Positions 32,941-44,283 of a stretch of DNA of 64,000 nucleotides are shown in pieces. Source of the stretch: Rhynchopus sp. YZ270_cl-10 (Eukaryota; Euglenozoa; Diplonemea; Diplonemida; Diplonemidae); NCBI GenBank assembly GCA_964035575.1, contig OZ037917.1:62001-126000 (forward strand), written 5' to 3'. The notes below the pieces were generated by a model. That model was not told where the DNA came from, ran no database searches, and worked only from the letters and a program-made list of their open reading frames with translations. A program made the position numbers and the translations under genes. The first letter of the stretch is position 1; every line of letters starts with the position of its first letter.

Positions 32941-33700
32941 TATTATGATTCCCGTGCAGTATTCTAGGGAGAGAGGGAAGGGGGGGGGGGGTTTGTGTTG
33001 GAAAAAAAAAGGTGTCAAAAAGCCTTTAAGGAACACACCCTACACGAACAAAAAGAAATGGTCAGATGAAAGTCCTATCACGTACGGTTCGGCACCTTTG
33101 AAAAATATTGTTTCATGACAAAACAAAAAAAAAAGGGGGGAATGGGGTGATAGAGTTCTAACACGGGAAAGGGGGAAATTAAGGGTGAAGAGACACTGTA
33201 GAACAAACAAAGGTGAAGTTGACAAGTGCAAAAAAAAAACACGCATCTGGGAAACGACATCTAAAACGAAAAGTTTAATCAGATGAAACTAAGCCTCTCA
33301 GTGCTTTTGCAAAATAGGGTTTTTTGAGGGGAAGAAAGACCTTGCTGAGGATTCGGGGGGGTAAAAATAGATGAAGAAAAAAAAGGAATTAAAGAAAATA
33401 AGCAAAAGAAACCAACAAAAGGCCACGACATACAAAAGGTTTGTTTTTGGAAAGAACACTTCTACCCCCCACCATCTCACATCTCAGAGAGAAGAAAAAA
33501 AAAACCTAAGAAAATGAGGGAAAAAGTGCAACGAACTGTTTGTCGTGAGTGTTTTTGCGGTTGTTAAAACGAAAAGGGGGAGGCACAAAAAAATTGTTCA
33601 CAAAAAAAATAGAAAAACTGAATTGTGGAAAGATGTGGTTTTCTTTCTCATAAAAATCCCCCCATTTTTACTTTAGAACAACCCCCGCAACCTTGCTCTC

Positions 33701-34771
33701 TTATGACATCATAGGGTCTGCTGCACCAGTCAGGGTGGTTCCTGGGATTGGAATGATTGGTGAGTCTGCGACTGTTGCTGCCATGAGTTCGAGAACAAGA
33801 TGGATGCGTCCGTCTTTCTCGGGTTTGCAGTCATCACAGCGGCAGGCCTCAGACATGTTCACCTCGCAGTCCTTCATGTCGTGGAGTGGAACCCAGCGGT
33901 CCTGGACCTGGATGTACCCGACGCACCCGCAGATGGAGCGACGGAGGCATCCCTTGCAGTCACCTCCGTCGGTGTGCTCCATGTAGGTGTTGCGCACCCT
34001 CTGTGTTCCAAGCACCATCACACTCCCGTTGGACAAAGCCACCTCCAGTCTTGCCTTGCAGCTGAACCTCAGCGACGTCACGTCGCACCCCCACGGCACC
34101 TGGAGACGCCCCACCACGCGGTAGTGGTCCGGTGGGCAGTTCTCCTTTGTCTCCATGTGGAGGAGTGTCAGCACCTCTCTCGTTGCGACGGCGATGATGC
34201 CGCGTGGTGACACTGCAGCGTCGCAGGGCTCGCCCTGCAGGGCAACCGGGGTGACGTGCATGTGGCCGCTGAAGACACCGTCCTTGACGTCGCTGCTGTA
34301 GAGGCGGTAGACCAGCATGGTGTGCGCGCCGGTCACTGCGTCGCGCTCGAATTTGAGGGCAACGATTTCGTGGTAAACGGGGGCAGAGTCGCTGAGGCCT
34401 TTGTTGTCGCAGTAGATGCGGGAGTCGCGCTTGCGGGTCTTCATGTCGACGTCGGGCATGGAGGTGGGCACGGCGACGGGGATGGGGGCAGGGGTGGAAG
34501 CGACAGAGGCGGGCGAGGTGGGAGGGGTGTGCGTGCAGTCGCTTGCAGCAGAGTGTGTGAGCTGCGTCATCGTCGTCACGTCGCTCATATCGGTGGACGC
34601 ACAGCACTCTGACACCGTCGTCGCCACCTCGTTGCACGCCATCACAGGGACGTCCCCATCAGCGCTGTACAGCGTCGCAGAGCGGCGACGCTTAATTCCT
34701 GTCATGCTGTGGCCAGAGCCAGACTTGCTTGCGCACGACCCAACACTGTGCGACCGGGCGGGCCTGGACAT
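33701..34771 (-). CDS. Unrecognised protein with Cys-rich C-terminal part
   Basis: Single-exon, 356 residues, start ATG at 34771 after a CT-rich leader. The first 115 residues are Ser/Thr/Ala/Pro-rich and low complexity, with KRRR near residue 27. The middle has strands that resemble beta-propeller blades (AAVSPRGIIAVATREVLTLL and TSLRFSCKARLEVALSNGSV), so a small WD40-like or propeller fold is possible. A Cys cluster follows (GGDCKGCLRRSICGCVG and CRCDDCKP), which could bind zinc. No family recognised. Codon use and GC content look like those of the surrounding host genes. Confidence 0.7.
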   Translation of the reverse strand: MSRPARSHSVGSCASKSGSGHSMTGIKRRRSATLYSADGDVPVMACNEVATTVSECCASTDMSDVTTMTQLTHSAASDCTHTPPTSPASVASTPAPIPVAVPTSMPDVDMKTRKRDSRIYCDNKGLSDSAPVYHEIVALKFERDAVTGAHTMLVYRLYSSDVKDGVFSGHMHVTPVALQGEPCDAAVSPRGIIAVATREVLTLLHMETKENCPPDHYRVVGRLQVPWGCDVTSLRFSCKARLEVALSNGSVMVLGTQRVRNTYMEHTDGGDCKGCLRRSICGCVGYIQVQDRWVPLHDMKDCEVNMSEACRCDDCKPEKDGRIHLVLELMAATVADSPIIPIPGTTLTGAADPMMS

Positions 34772-35065
34772 TTCTTTTGAAGGTAAAAAGAGAGAAGAAG
34801 AGAGAAAAAGAGGTACAAAGAGGTAGGTCTCAAAAAGGGTGTTAAAAAAAGGGTTGCGGAGTTGTGGGTTTTGTGTTGAAAGAATAGCTGTGTAGGATGT
34901 TTTTGTGGAGGGGTTTCAAAAAAAAATGCAAAAATAAAAGGCAGGCTTTTTTGGGGGAGCTTCTTCACCACCCTCGGTTAAAACGTTTCTCTTCCCATTT
35001 TGTCAATTTGAGTATAGTTGCAATACCATGCCCTTTTTTTCTCACTCAGATTTTTGTTTTTGCTT
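34772..35065. other. Spacer between unrecognised gene and NIF3-like gene
   Basis: CT-rich leader of the left gene (on the minus strand) and AT-rich 3' flank of the right gene. Nothing else seen. Confidence 0.4.
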
Positions 35066-36212
35066 TCAGACAGTCAGAATTGGGTTTGCATCTGTGGTGC
35101 TCACTTCAATGGTGTACTCTGCGCCAAGCTCTGCCTCGAGCTTTGGCTTAAGGCGTGCGGCAAGGTATCCACGCTCTGTAAGGGTGTGCTCGCTGAGGAT
35201 GACGGTGACACCCTTGGCGGTTGCGGCAAGCACCTCGTGGTGGCTCATCTCACCAGAGAGGTACAGGTCTGCGTCCTTCGAGAGCCCCACCACAGACGCG
35301 CCAGAGCCCGCACAGATCGCAACCTTGCTCACAATCGCATCCTTGCCCTGCGCACTGCCGTACGCAACCCGCACGACGTCCAGCTTCAGATGCGCCTTCA
35401 CCAACGCAATGCACTCTGCCACAGTCGTACCCTCCTTCAAGCACGCAACCCGCCCGGTGCCCACATCCTTCCCCTCAAGCTGCACTGCGTCCACAACAAT
35501 CGGAGCTACACTGGTGGGGTTCAACCCTTCTGCAAGCCAGTCGTTAATCCCTCCGTAAGTACTGTGGATATTATGATAATTTAGTGAACAAATGGAAGAC
35601 AACATACACAATGTATAACTGTGGCAATTTTATTATTTGATTTGAGACCTCACCCGAAGTGGCACACCCCTTTGTCTCCTACTCCCATTTTCCCCTTCCT
35701 CTTGACTCTACTAAATGGTCGAAACTACATTAACACAGATCAGAACACACAGTGTTCACATGTTCCAAACCGACACCATGGAGATGAACCTAAGCCTCTC
35801 TCTGCGTTTGGTCTACCTTACTCACAATCGTTATCCCTCACGCTATGTGGAATTGCACAAAGAACCAAGAAGGGCTTCATCCAATGATTCCATACCTGTC
35901 CAATGCGGAGTGTGGGCTGTAGATAGATGTGCCGTTCGCAATGGCGTTGAGGAGGAGCATGCTCTTCTCGTTGGCTAAGGTGAGGGACTTCATCGGGCGG
36001 AAGATCGGCGGGTGGTACGCAACCAAGGTTGAGATGTCCTTCTCCAGCATCTCCTCCATCACCGCCTTCGTGTAGTCGATGGTGAGCAAGACACGCTTCG
36101 AGTCACGCTGCTTCGGCGCCTCTACCATGATCCCAACGTTGTCCCACGTTGTGTCCGCTAAACGCAACGGCGCAATCTTCTCCATCGCCCGCACCACGGT
36201 CGAGAAACTCAT
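35066..36212 (-). CDS. NIF3L1: NIF3-like protein (NIF3/DUF34 family)
   Basis: Two exons, 35896-36212 and 35066-35561, give 270 residues. Exon 1 holds TTWDNVGIMVE, YHPPIFRPMK (residues 66-75) and IYSPHSALD, which match NIF3L1 closely; exon 2 resumes with TYGGINDWLAEGL and ends with the metal-site stretch LYLSGEMSHHEVLAA. NIF3 proteins form ring-shaped oligomers with a dinuclear metal site; their exact role is debated (GTP cyclohydrolase I-like fold, transcription cofactor binding in animals). Length fits the core family without the extra central insert of some bacterial members. The 334-bp intron starts GTATGG, ends CACAG and contains an S1 repeat in antisense orientation. Confidence 0.93.
35781..35820 (+). 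repeat. S1 repeat copy inside NIF3-like intron
   Basis: GAGATGAACCTAAGCCTCTC followed by a degenerate 3' arm and CTACCTTA. It explains much of the extra length of this intron. Confidence 0.6.
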
Positions 36213-36444
36213 CTTCTCTTTTTTATGTGTCTAAAAGAGAGAATGAGAGTGAGAGATTAAAATTGTTTTGGGAAGAAAAAAAACTGTACTTTTGTTTGAA
36301 GAGGAATACCTAATTCAAGAATACTTTTAAAAATTGTATCAAAACAAAAAAGAGTTAACAACCACACTCCACAAAACCCCCAATATAAGAACCCCCCCCC
36401 CCTCCATGTAAATGGAGTGGGGTATCCCAATGCCTCTGTGTAGC

Positions 36445-37940
36445 TTACTTTTTCTTCCCCTTTTTGCCCTTTTTGCCTTGGGAGAGGGTTTGGCGGACGA
36501 GGAAGGCTTTGAAAGAGGCTTGGAGACGTGTGGCTGCCTCGCGGCGGGCCATTTCCATGTCTTCTTCGCGTTTTTTCTGTTGCTTCTCTTTCTCGTCGAG
36601 GTCGTGGCGCAGGTTGTGCTTCTGCTGCTCTGTCGACGCTAGGGTGGTTGCATCATGCAGGCGTGTCTCCAGCAGCTCCTTCGCCTTGCGCTCGTGTTGG
36701 TACGACTCCTCCATCTGCCGCTGCCGGTCTGTCTGCTTCTCTGCCCACTCCTTCGTGTTCCCTGTTATTTCCTCGATTTTGTTGCTAAGATACACCTTCA
36801 GCTGGTCGTTTACCTGGGGGTGATAGGGGTGACGAAGTGATGGGTGGGGTGGAGTGGTGGGGGTACCTTGTTCTCGACGTCGATGCGCTCCTTCAGCATT
36901 TCGATCTTTTCTTTGAGTTCTCGCTGGCGGTTTTTGCCGCGGCGGGCCTGAGAGGGGTGGTAGATGGGGTGGTGAGGTCGGGTGGGTTGCATACCTGTGC
37001 CTCTGCTCGTGCCTCGGTTTCGCCCTTCTTGCGCTCGTAGTTCTCGGCGCTCTCGTGGCGCAGCTTGCGGACCTTGATCTTGAGCTCGCTGAGCTGCTGC
37101 TGGCGCTCCTCCAGCTCCCGCTCCTTCATGCCACGCTCAAGGGCAACGTCGTTCTGAAGGGTCTTCACGTTTTGGTTCGTCTCCTTTTCTCGCTTCACAA
37201 TGTCGTCGGCCCAGATCTGCTCGTTCTGGTCGTCGATTACTCTGAAATATATCACATTTACAAAAACAACTTCAAAGTACATACTTAACAGCGAAGTTTT
37301 CGTACGTCGCCTGCGCGCCTTGTATCATGTTGGACCGACCAGAGCGTTGCGACTCTGTTTGCGAGGCTGCGTCGTCGATGAAGCCGTTTGACTCTTCTTG
37401 CACTGCCGCCTTCTTGCCTGTGGTGGCGGAGGAGTGCAGCTCCTTCGAGCATGCGTGCAGGAGGGAGACAAGCTCGGTGCGGCCTGTCACCACCTTATTC
37501 CAGTTGTTTGTGTCGTTCGGGTTTTCCTTAAGCTGTCTGCAGAGGTCGCGTGAGTACTCCTTAAGGTCTTTGGAGACCTTCTGGAGCTCCTCGTGGTGTT
37601 TGCGTTGCTCTTTGTTGTCGATGGATGCAAAGCACGTCAGGTCCAGCGAAGGGTCCAAAGGGTTGCCCTTCACCGCAGCGGTCGCCTGCAGCAGCTCGCC
37701 GTAGCGCAGCTCCATCTTGCGTTGGCTGTCGAGGATGGTCCCCACACCGCTGCTCCCGTCAGCACCACCACCACCTTCCTCACCGGTTTCAATACCTTCG
37801 TAGCTGAGGATGCTTAGGAGCTGCAACTTCTCAATGCATTTGTGGAGCGATCCGACCACACGTTGTGCCTCTGATTGGCTCAACACAGCATTCAAATCCT
37901 TCCCTAAAGTACCAACCGGGCTCTTCTGCACCTCCGCCAT
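36445..37940 (-). CDS. DRC9: DRC9/IQCG-like flagellar dynein regulatory complex subunit
   Basis: Four exons (37285-37940, 36995-37241, 36867-36947, 36445-36813) give 450 residues; human IQCG has 443. The N-terminal part has VVGSLHKCIEKLQLLSIL, like the short helix near the start of IQCG. Long coiled coils follow (DDQNEQIWADDIVKREKE onward). Near the C-terminus is an IQ motif (RLQASFKAFLVRQ), which binds calmodulin or a light chain, and then a Lys/Gly tail, both typical of DRC9. DRC9 sits in the nexin-dynein regulatory complex of motile cilia and flagella. IQCD/DRC10 or another IQ coiled-coil protein is a possible alternative. Introns are only 43, 47 and 53 bp; the third donor reads GTACCC, the only one of the window not starting GTATG. 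Confidence 0.65.
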
Positions 37941-38839
37941 TTTATTACTTTTTTTGCCCTATTTTTGTGGGAAAAAGGGGAGAGAAGAGAGTAAAAGGAG
38001 GGTGAAAAAAAAGGGAGAGAGAGAGAGAGAGGGGATGGGGTTGTTCGGTAACTTTCTATTTGAAGAAAAATCGGCAAAAACTGTATTTCTAAAAATATAA
38101 AAAAAAAAACACGGCTGTCATTCTGGGGGGGGGGGATATGGGGTTTTTAGTTAGAAACAAAAAAGGGAAAAGGTGAAGTCTGCCATTCGACAAGACGGTT
38201 TTGCTACAGAGGTAAAAAATGGTTCATATGACCTACGCGCCTCTGAGGGGGAGAATGATCAGAAAAAAAAGGGCCAATGCATGTCATGTGCTTTCAATCC
38301 ATGAGAAACAGAAAGCATTTGAGAGCATATGAGGGTGCAACACATTACCCTTTCAGCAAAATCCAAAAAGAAAAAAAAAAAAAAAGAGAAAAGAAAAAAA
38401 AGATGGAGAGTGGGTGAGAGACGTCAACAAGATTTGGTAGCTAGCATTTTTTATTTTTTTTGAAAAAGAAGGCAAGAGTCGCTGCGTCACACCCAATACA
38501 CATCCCAGCTGCGTTTATCATGCAATGAATATTTTATCCTTTTTTCGTTATTCCCGTTTTTTACATTCGTTTTTTTGTTTTTTGAAAACTTGGTTTGTAT
38601 TAGTGTAGACACCCGAGGATGAACTCCACTATATTTTTTTTTTGTTTTGATAAATTGTTTGGAGTAGTGAACAGTTGCCACAGTTGTGCAAATCTCCACT
38701 TTCTGTTGAAATTTTGTCTTGTATTAGTGCAGACACCCAACAATCGCTGAAAGGTCAGTACTCAATCCGAAGCCATTTTTAAAATGTCACCCGAAAGCAC
38801 CAGACCACTCCTACATCCAGCGTTGTTTGTTTTGCCGCC
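37941..38839. other. Spacer with S4 and S5 repeats
   Basis: Purine-rich near the DRC9-like start (pyrimidine-rich on the gene strand), then A/T runs. S4 copies at 38582-38633 and 38706-38752 flank an S5 copy at 38646-38700, three different short repeats within 170 bp. No gene seen. Confidence 0.5.
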
Positions 38840-40641
38840 TCATGACGACATGATGGTCTCCAGATTCGTGAGCACCGCGTCGTACTCCTCTGTCTCCGCA
38901 CCACCCTGCTCCACAAGCATGCCCAAGGCTCTGTTGAAGTCGTCTATTGCCTCCTTCTTTCTCTTCAACCTATGGTAGATCGTGCCTCGTGTGCTGTACG
39001 CAAGCCAGTGTTGTGAGTCCTTTTCGATAGCTTTGTTCACTTCTTGGATTGCACGCAGGTGTGCAGGCATGTCTGCTGCGTTGGCGGAGATGATGTCAGC
39101 ACGGTTGATGTGCACCATCACGTTGCTTGGGTCCAACGCAGACGCCTTGGCGAGGTCACGAAGGGATGCGTCCACGCGGTCACAGCTTCGGTGTATGAAG
39201 GCACGGTTGAGATACGCGTCGCAGAGCTCGTCGTCCAGCTCGATAGCGGTGCTGAAGGAGGAGCAGGCGGCAGCAAGGTGTTCGTCGCCTCCGATGGAGG
39301 CGTGCACGCGGCCAAGGATGCAGAAGTAGTCTGCGTTGTCGGGCTTCATCTGCACAGCGCGTTCGACGTCGTGGAGGATCTTGCTGAGGCCCGTGCTGCC
39401 CATCTTGCAGCCTGCGCGCAGCTCTGCGTCTGCACGCCCCGCAAGCCCTTCGGCAGTCTCGCAAAGCGAAAGGCCTTTGTTGAAGTCCTGCACAGCGTCG
39501 TCGTTGTCGCCCAGTGTGACCCGCAGCTGGCCGCGTTTGTTGTAGATATTCGCACGCTTAGCAGCAGGCTTGCCCTGCCGCGCCGCAGCCTCCGCAGCAT
39601 CACTCCACGTCTCAATCGCATCCTCAAAGCGCTCCAACTCCTCCAGCGCCATAGCCTTGTTGGACAGTGCTTCCAACGTTGACTCGGGGTAGGCCTCAAT
39701 TTGACTGTCGCAGTCCGTTATGCAGGATTCGAACATTCCTGTTGTTCCATTATTTTAATTTTCCCATATTTTCGAGAATTCCCATACCTAAGTAGAAGTA
39801 CGCCACCGCCCGATTGTTGTATGCATGCCGGTGGTCAGGGTTGCCCGCAATCGCTCTGTCGAAGCATTCGACGGCCTCTGTGTACTGCCCTTGCTCGATG
39901 TGTTTGCGCCCTGCACGCACGTTCGGGTCTGCATCCTCCTCAGAGCCGTATGTGAGCACGGCAAGCGCCTTGGGCAGCACACCGCGCAGTGCATAGGCAC
40001 TGCCTGCCACGACGGACACAACACCCATCAAGTTGTTCACGCCCATCCCGCCCTCTGTGGGTGCAGAGGCAGACACACCAGAAGGGGGTGCTGACATAAG
40101 CGGCTGCGACACTGCTGCGGTCTCTGTGTTACCTCCTGTCGCGACGTTCACCTGAAGGGAAAAGGTGTGGGTGTATCTAGGGAATATCAAAATATGCCTG
40201 GTTTGTGATTTGAACCTTAGGGGGTACTATATCTATAGACCCTGCGGGATTCACATAGAGACCACCGCTGTATTGGGTCACAGTGGTTCCTGAGGCGAGG
40301 GGGCAGCTCGGTGAAGAAAATGAAAATGAAAATTGAGTTGTCGTTTTGTAAGTTCACGTAACCCAACGATGAAACCATGAAACCACAAAAGTAAAAACCA
40401 AGCTGGGTATAGGGCGCGAAAGACCCATCGAACCATCTAGTAGCTGGTTCACTCCGAAGTTTCCCTCAGGATCACAACTCAATTCAGTTACTTTTACCAG
40501 TAGTGTAAGTCTTCTGAAAGGGGGATGATGTGAGGAGGGGGGAGGGGGGAGAATACATACCAACCCCAGGACCAACGGCATACTGACCTCTGTGAGGATG
40601 TTGAGGAGTTCTGCAAACGGGAGCTCCTGTGCCCCGTCCAT
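38840..40641 (-). CDS. Multi-TPR protein, possible membrane-anchored N-terminus
   Basis: Best model: exons 40561-40641, 39788-40151 and 38840-39738, 447 residues. Exon 1 encodes MDGAQELPFAELLNILTEV then a hydrophobic run (SMPLVLGLV); an alternative donor GTCAGT 27 bases earlier would shorten it in frame. Exon 2 has a second hydrophobic stretch (NNLMGVVSVVAGSAYALRG) that may be a membrane helix, then the first TPR (GRKHIEQGQYTEAVECFD). Exon 3 is a chain of TPRs, for example LSNKAMALEELERFEDAIET, YNKRGQLRVTLGDNDDAVQD, DAYLNRAFIHRSCDRVDASL and YSTRGTIYHRLKRKKEAIDD. This architecture fits a scaffold such as an organelle-membrane TPR protein, but I cannot name an orthologue. The first intron is long (409 bp); the second is 49 bp. 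Confidence 0.75.
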
Positions 40642-42542
40642 TGTGATGAGAAGGGGGGCAGCGTGCGAGGCTGGGGGGGGGCAGTTCTTTTTTCTCTTTT
40701 CAGATGAAAAACAAAGTGGGCGCGAGAAAAAATACCCCTCCCTTCCTGTAGGGTGTATGTGGTGTTGTGTGGTGACGCAAGTTGTCCTTTTTGAAACAAA
40801 GTGAGAAAATGAATATTGGATGATGAAGCTGTTAATGTGTCCTGACGTGCCGGAGGAGTTTAGCAACTCGTGTGTGTGTGTGTGATTTTATTTCCCAACC
40901 CAACAACAAAGATAAAGCGTGGAGACAACAAATAAAAGCAAAGAAGAAGTAATTCGAGGTTTTGTGAGACACTCAACGAGTGTGCCGGCTCTGTGGCGTC
41001 ACCAACGCTCCCCAGTCATTTTCCTGCGCTTCCAGGAAAACTCGCGTAAGCAACTAGGCTAAAAATGTTTTGACTATATTTTGTTTGTCGAAAGTTGCTG
41101 GGAAAAAAACTCTTTTCTTTTCAATTTTGTTTTGCTTTTCTTTTTTTTGTGTTGTCGTTCGAACAATTGTACACCAAGACTGGGTGAAGATGTGCTCAAT
41201 GTCGCCCGAAGCACGCACTTTTTTTTTTCAATGTTTTCTTTTTATTATAAAATTAGCAAAACAAGACAAGACGAGACCATCCGTGTGTATTGCACACAGC
41301 ATGCTCTCTCTCTCTCGCCTTTCATCCACTGTTTTTAGACAAAAAAAAACACCCAAAACCCCGGAGTAACATAAAACCGTTTGTCACAAGGTGTTGCTGG
41401 ATGCATGTAAGAAAAATGCAAATGTAAGAGACAGGTTGTGGTACACTTTTTGATTATTATTTTTTTTGAACGGAAGAGAAAAAAAAGTTGACTTGAAATA
41501 CAAAAAAAAAATGTGGAGAAAAAATGAGATCAAGAATAGGTTTTGTGTCCCCTTTTATTTAATGATTTATTTTTGTTTTGTCACAAAAAAAAGGCGTCAC
41601 AAATAAAATGGTTTTTGAAAATAAACAAGAACCCATTTATCACTCATTGGTCCCCTGGATTCACAATTAGAACAGGTATAATAACGTCGTTATCAGCTAT
41701 TCTATTGCGCACACGGAAAACACAAGCCTCTATTTAGCCATTTTCTTTTAGTGGCAAAGAGATCAGGTTTTTTTTAAAACAAAATAAGACCAAAAGTATT
41801 TCAACATATGCAATCAAATTGAAAGCATAGGAAAAGGGATAAAAATGTTGCCAAAAGACCAAAAAAAAAAAATATGCTCGAGAGACTCGCTACTATTTTG
41901 CTTGTTTGTTCAAAAGACTTATAAACGGGGAGAGGGGGGGAAAATAGAGGTTGTTTGTTGTTTCACAAGCGCCTGCCACAACGCTCGCCTAGTGGGTGTG
42001 GACTTTTTTGTACTCAGGTAGCTACGTAGCCTTCAGGGAGGCAATCGTGTGCTAATACAGAAAGTATCTCGGACTTTTTCTTTGTTTTTTTTTTTTTCTC
42101 TTCTTCTTTTTCGACTTGATAACGGTAAATATGAAAATTTACGGTATGAATTGTGTTTGCCTGAAGTACAGAAAGTGTCGTGGAAGCACAGGGGAGAAAA
42201 GAGATGAGAGGGGGAAACAAGCAAGAGGGATACGCAGACGCGCAAATTTTCACGAAGAGTCTCGAGCACTTTGTCAAAATACTATGTTTCAACTAAACAA
42301 AAAAAACACAAAACAACTCCAAACAAAAAAAAACAGTGAGATAGAAGCACGCAAAAAAAAAAAAAAAAAAAACGCCATTAAAACCCCTCCCAGCGTTTCT
42401 CATATACGTACCCTTTTTTCGAAGTAAGCAGAACGACACAAAAACCTAGAAAAAAATCCCCCCTCCCACACCTCCCTCCCCCCCCTCCGCTCTTACTTTT
42501 CCTTCCCTTTTTTTGATCCCTTTTTTTCAATTTTTTTTTTTT
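40642..42542. other. Intergenic spacer
   Basis: AT-rich. Holds a short GT run (about 40870-40884), an S6 fragment (41487-41503), an S7 fragment (41792-41850), a reversed S4-related repeat (42010-42061) and A runs. No gene seen. Confidence 0.5.
42010..42061 (-). repeat. S4-related repeat, reversed copy
   Basis: Inverted counterpart of 27608-27660: GTACTCAGGTAGCTACGTAG, then GGCAATCGTGTGCTAATACA. It is the only short repeat noticed in reverse orientation. Confidence 0.6.
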
Positions 42543-43571
42543 CTAGAACTTCGAGACAATCGCCTTGAAAGGGGAGAACCTCTGGAGTGCTTCCGAGGAA
42601 ACTGGGGGGTCCATCTTCACAATGTGCGCTCCAATCTGGGTGGGGTATGTGATGAAGGCGCGTCCCTTGACACCGATACGTGCCGCGGCGTCAACCATTG
42701 CCTTGCCGATGCGTTCGGCGTCTCCGTTGGACTTCTCCTGGATCATGACTCCGTGTCCGAGGGTGAGGGCCATGACGGACGGACCAGCTCCAGAGATGTA
42801 CGATCCAATGGAGCCAGCCTCAAGCGCTGCCTGCATGACCTGGTGGCAGTGGGGCATGACGACACCACGCTGCGGCTGGTGCAGGCGGTCCTCCATCGCG
42901 TAGCGGAGGTTGTCCAGCTTGCCGGACTCAAAGCAGGACACCAGGAAGGCAAGCCTCTGCAGGTTGAAGACAGCGTCCTTGCGGTCGATGGTGTCCTTCA
43001 GGAGGCGTCGGTTGGCCTCGGTACCGTTCTTCTTGGGCTCGTCGGGGATGAAGAGAACGCACTGCAGGCGTTCGGGGATGCGGATGCGGTGGGAGTAGTA
43101 GCGCTCTCCGGTGTTGAGCCCCATCTGCAGTCCTCCGTAGATGGCGGACATCACGTTGTCGGGGTGGCCCTCAATCTCGGCGGCAACCTGCAGAAGGCCC
43201 TCCTCTCCGTGGATCTTGCATTCCTTTCCTGCCAGGGCAAGCCCCGCAAGCAGACCCGCAACAAGCCCAGCGCTGCTGCTACCCAGACCACGCATGAAAG
43301 GGATCTGCGACACAACAGTGTACTTCAGAGGCGGGACGTCCTTCACCCCCGCCATGTGGAAGGCACGCTCACACCCCTTGATAATAAGGTTGCGCCCGTC
43401 GTTGGGCACCTGCTCCGCACCTTCACCCTCAGTTGTGATGCTGAACTTCGCGGCACGCTCAACGGTGACCTCCTGCCAGATGTCAAGCGACATGCCCATC
43501 ACATCGTACCCAGGCCCCAGGTTTGCGCTGGTCGCAGGGACACGCACGGTAACACTCTTTCTCTCAGTCAT
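42543..43571 (-). CDS. THR1: Homoserine kinase (GHMP family)
   Basis: Intronless, 342 residues from MTERKSVTVRVPATSANLG. It phosphorylates L-homoserine with ATP to O-phosphohomoserine, the step before threonine synthase in threonine synthesis; cytosolic or plastid, and no transit peptide is seen. The GHMP motifs are intact: PATSANLGPGYD (residues 12-23), the ATP loop PFMRGLGSSSAGLVAGLLAG (91-110), EGHPDNVMSAIYGG, and the C-terminal GSYISGAGPSVMAL (about 258-271). An upstream in-frame ATG at 43661 adds 30 residues but crosses a CT-rich stretch ending CCCAG, so the start at 43571 was preferred. Presence implies the organism can make threonine from aspartate, unlike animals. Confidence 0.96.
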   Translation of the reverse strand: MTERKSVTVRVPATSANLGPGYDVMGMSLDIWQEVTVERAAKFSITTEGEGAEQVPNDGRNLIIKGCERAFHMAGVKDVPPLKYTVVSQIPFMRGLGSSSAGLVAGLLAGLALAGKECKIHGEEGLLQVAAEIEGHPDNVMSAIYGGLQMGLNTGERYYSHRIRIPERLQCVLFIPDEPKKNGTEANRRLLKDTIDRKDAVFNLQRLAFLVSCFESGKLDNLRYAMEDRLHQPQRGVVMPHCHQVMQAALEAGSIGSYISGAGPSVMALTLGHGVMIQEKSNGDAERIGKAMVDAAARIGVKGRAFITYPTQIGAHIVKMDPPVSSEALQRFSPFKAIVSKF

Positions 43572-44283
43572 ATTAAAGGTAGGTGATGAGTGCTGGGAGG
43601 GTATAGATAGAAAGTGAAAGGTTCGAGCGGGGACATGGCTAGCCACTTTGGAAAGCTGCACTACTTTTGTGCAGTAGGGTGTCTAGTGGAAGGACGACAT
43701 GCCGTCATGATGAAGAAACCCACCCCCCTCCGCCATGACGTATTTTCCCCACGTTTTGCCCTTATCGCTCGTCACGTAATGTCATTATGAGTACATAGTG
43801 CGGAAGTGCATGGGAAAAAATCAGGGGAGATGGCTTTCTCTTGCAGGTCGTACCGTTAACCGCAACAGGTCTCCTAGGATAAAAGCCTCTGGGCGACAGA
43901 ACAATGTAGGTAAGTAGAAGAGGAAAAAAGGGGGAAACATTGCTTTGTTTTTCAGTGATAATAGAAAGATGCTCGAAGTAGGAGAACAAACGAAAGGCTA
44001 AGAAAGAATCAAAGATGATAAGGATTTTATTGGGAAATGGGCAGCAAGGCACAACCATTTGTCCAAAAAAGAGGGAGGAAAAAAAGAGAAAAGTTTTATA
44101 AGATGACATAAAAAAAGCCTCGTGGTTGTCACCCAATAAAACCAAAAAAAGGGGAAGAAACTGTCGCAGATGAAGGAGAAAAAATGCGGGCCTTTTCCGA
44201 CTATTTTAGTTTTCCGACAAAAAAAAAAAACTCAGAACGTAGTCTTGTGGTAAGGCTAGGGTAGGGTGTTCAAGACACCAGGG

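Larger units (their letters stand above)
20795..33700. other. Gene-poor 12.9 kb stretch
   Basis: No convincing protein gene was found on either strand. Open frames are mostly translations of A/T runs. The stretch holds a MITE, the AAAAGTACTTTT element, an 85-bp fold-back, a hAT MITE, a 600-bp palindrome, the GTAAGATCTTAC element and many S1-S7 repeat copies, which are listed separately. Long A or T runs lie at about 22209-22232, 24668-24699 and 31531-31561. The remaining sequence is A-rich or T-rich and unassigned. Confidence 0.6.

Noticed and set aside
42513-43586. Plus-strand frame of over 350 codons opposite homoserine kinase
   Set aside because: It mirrors a clear kinase gene and has no recognisable domain.
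44236-44280. tRNA gene suggested by GTGGTAAGGC and GGTGTTCAAGACACC
   Set aside because: The A-box-like and B-box-like parts are too close to leave room for an anticodon arm.
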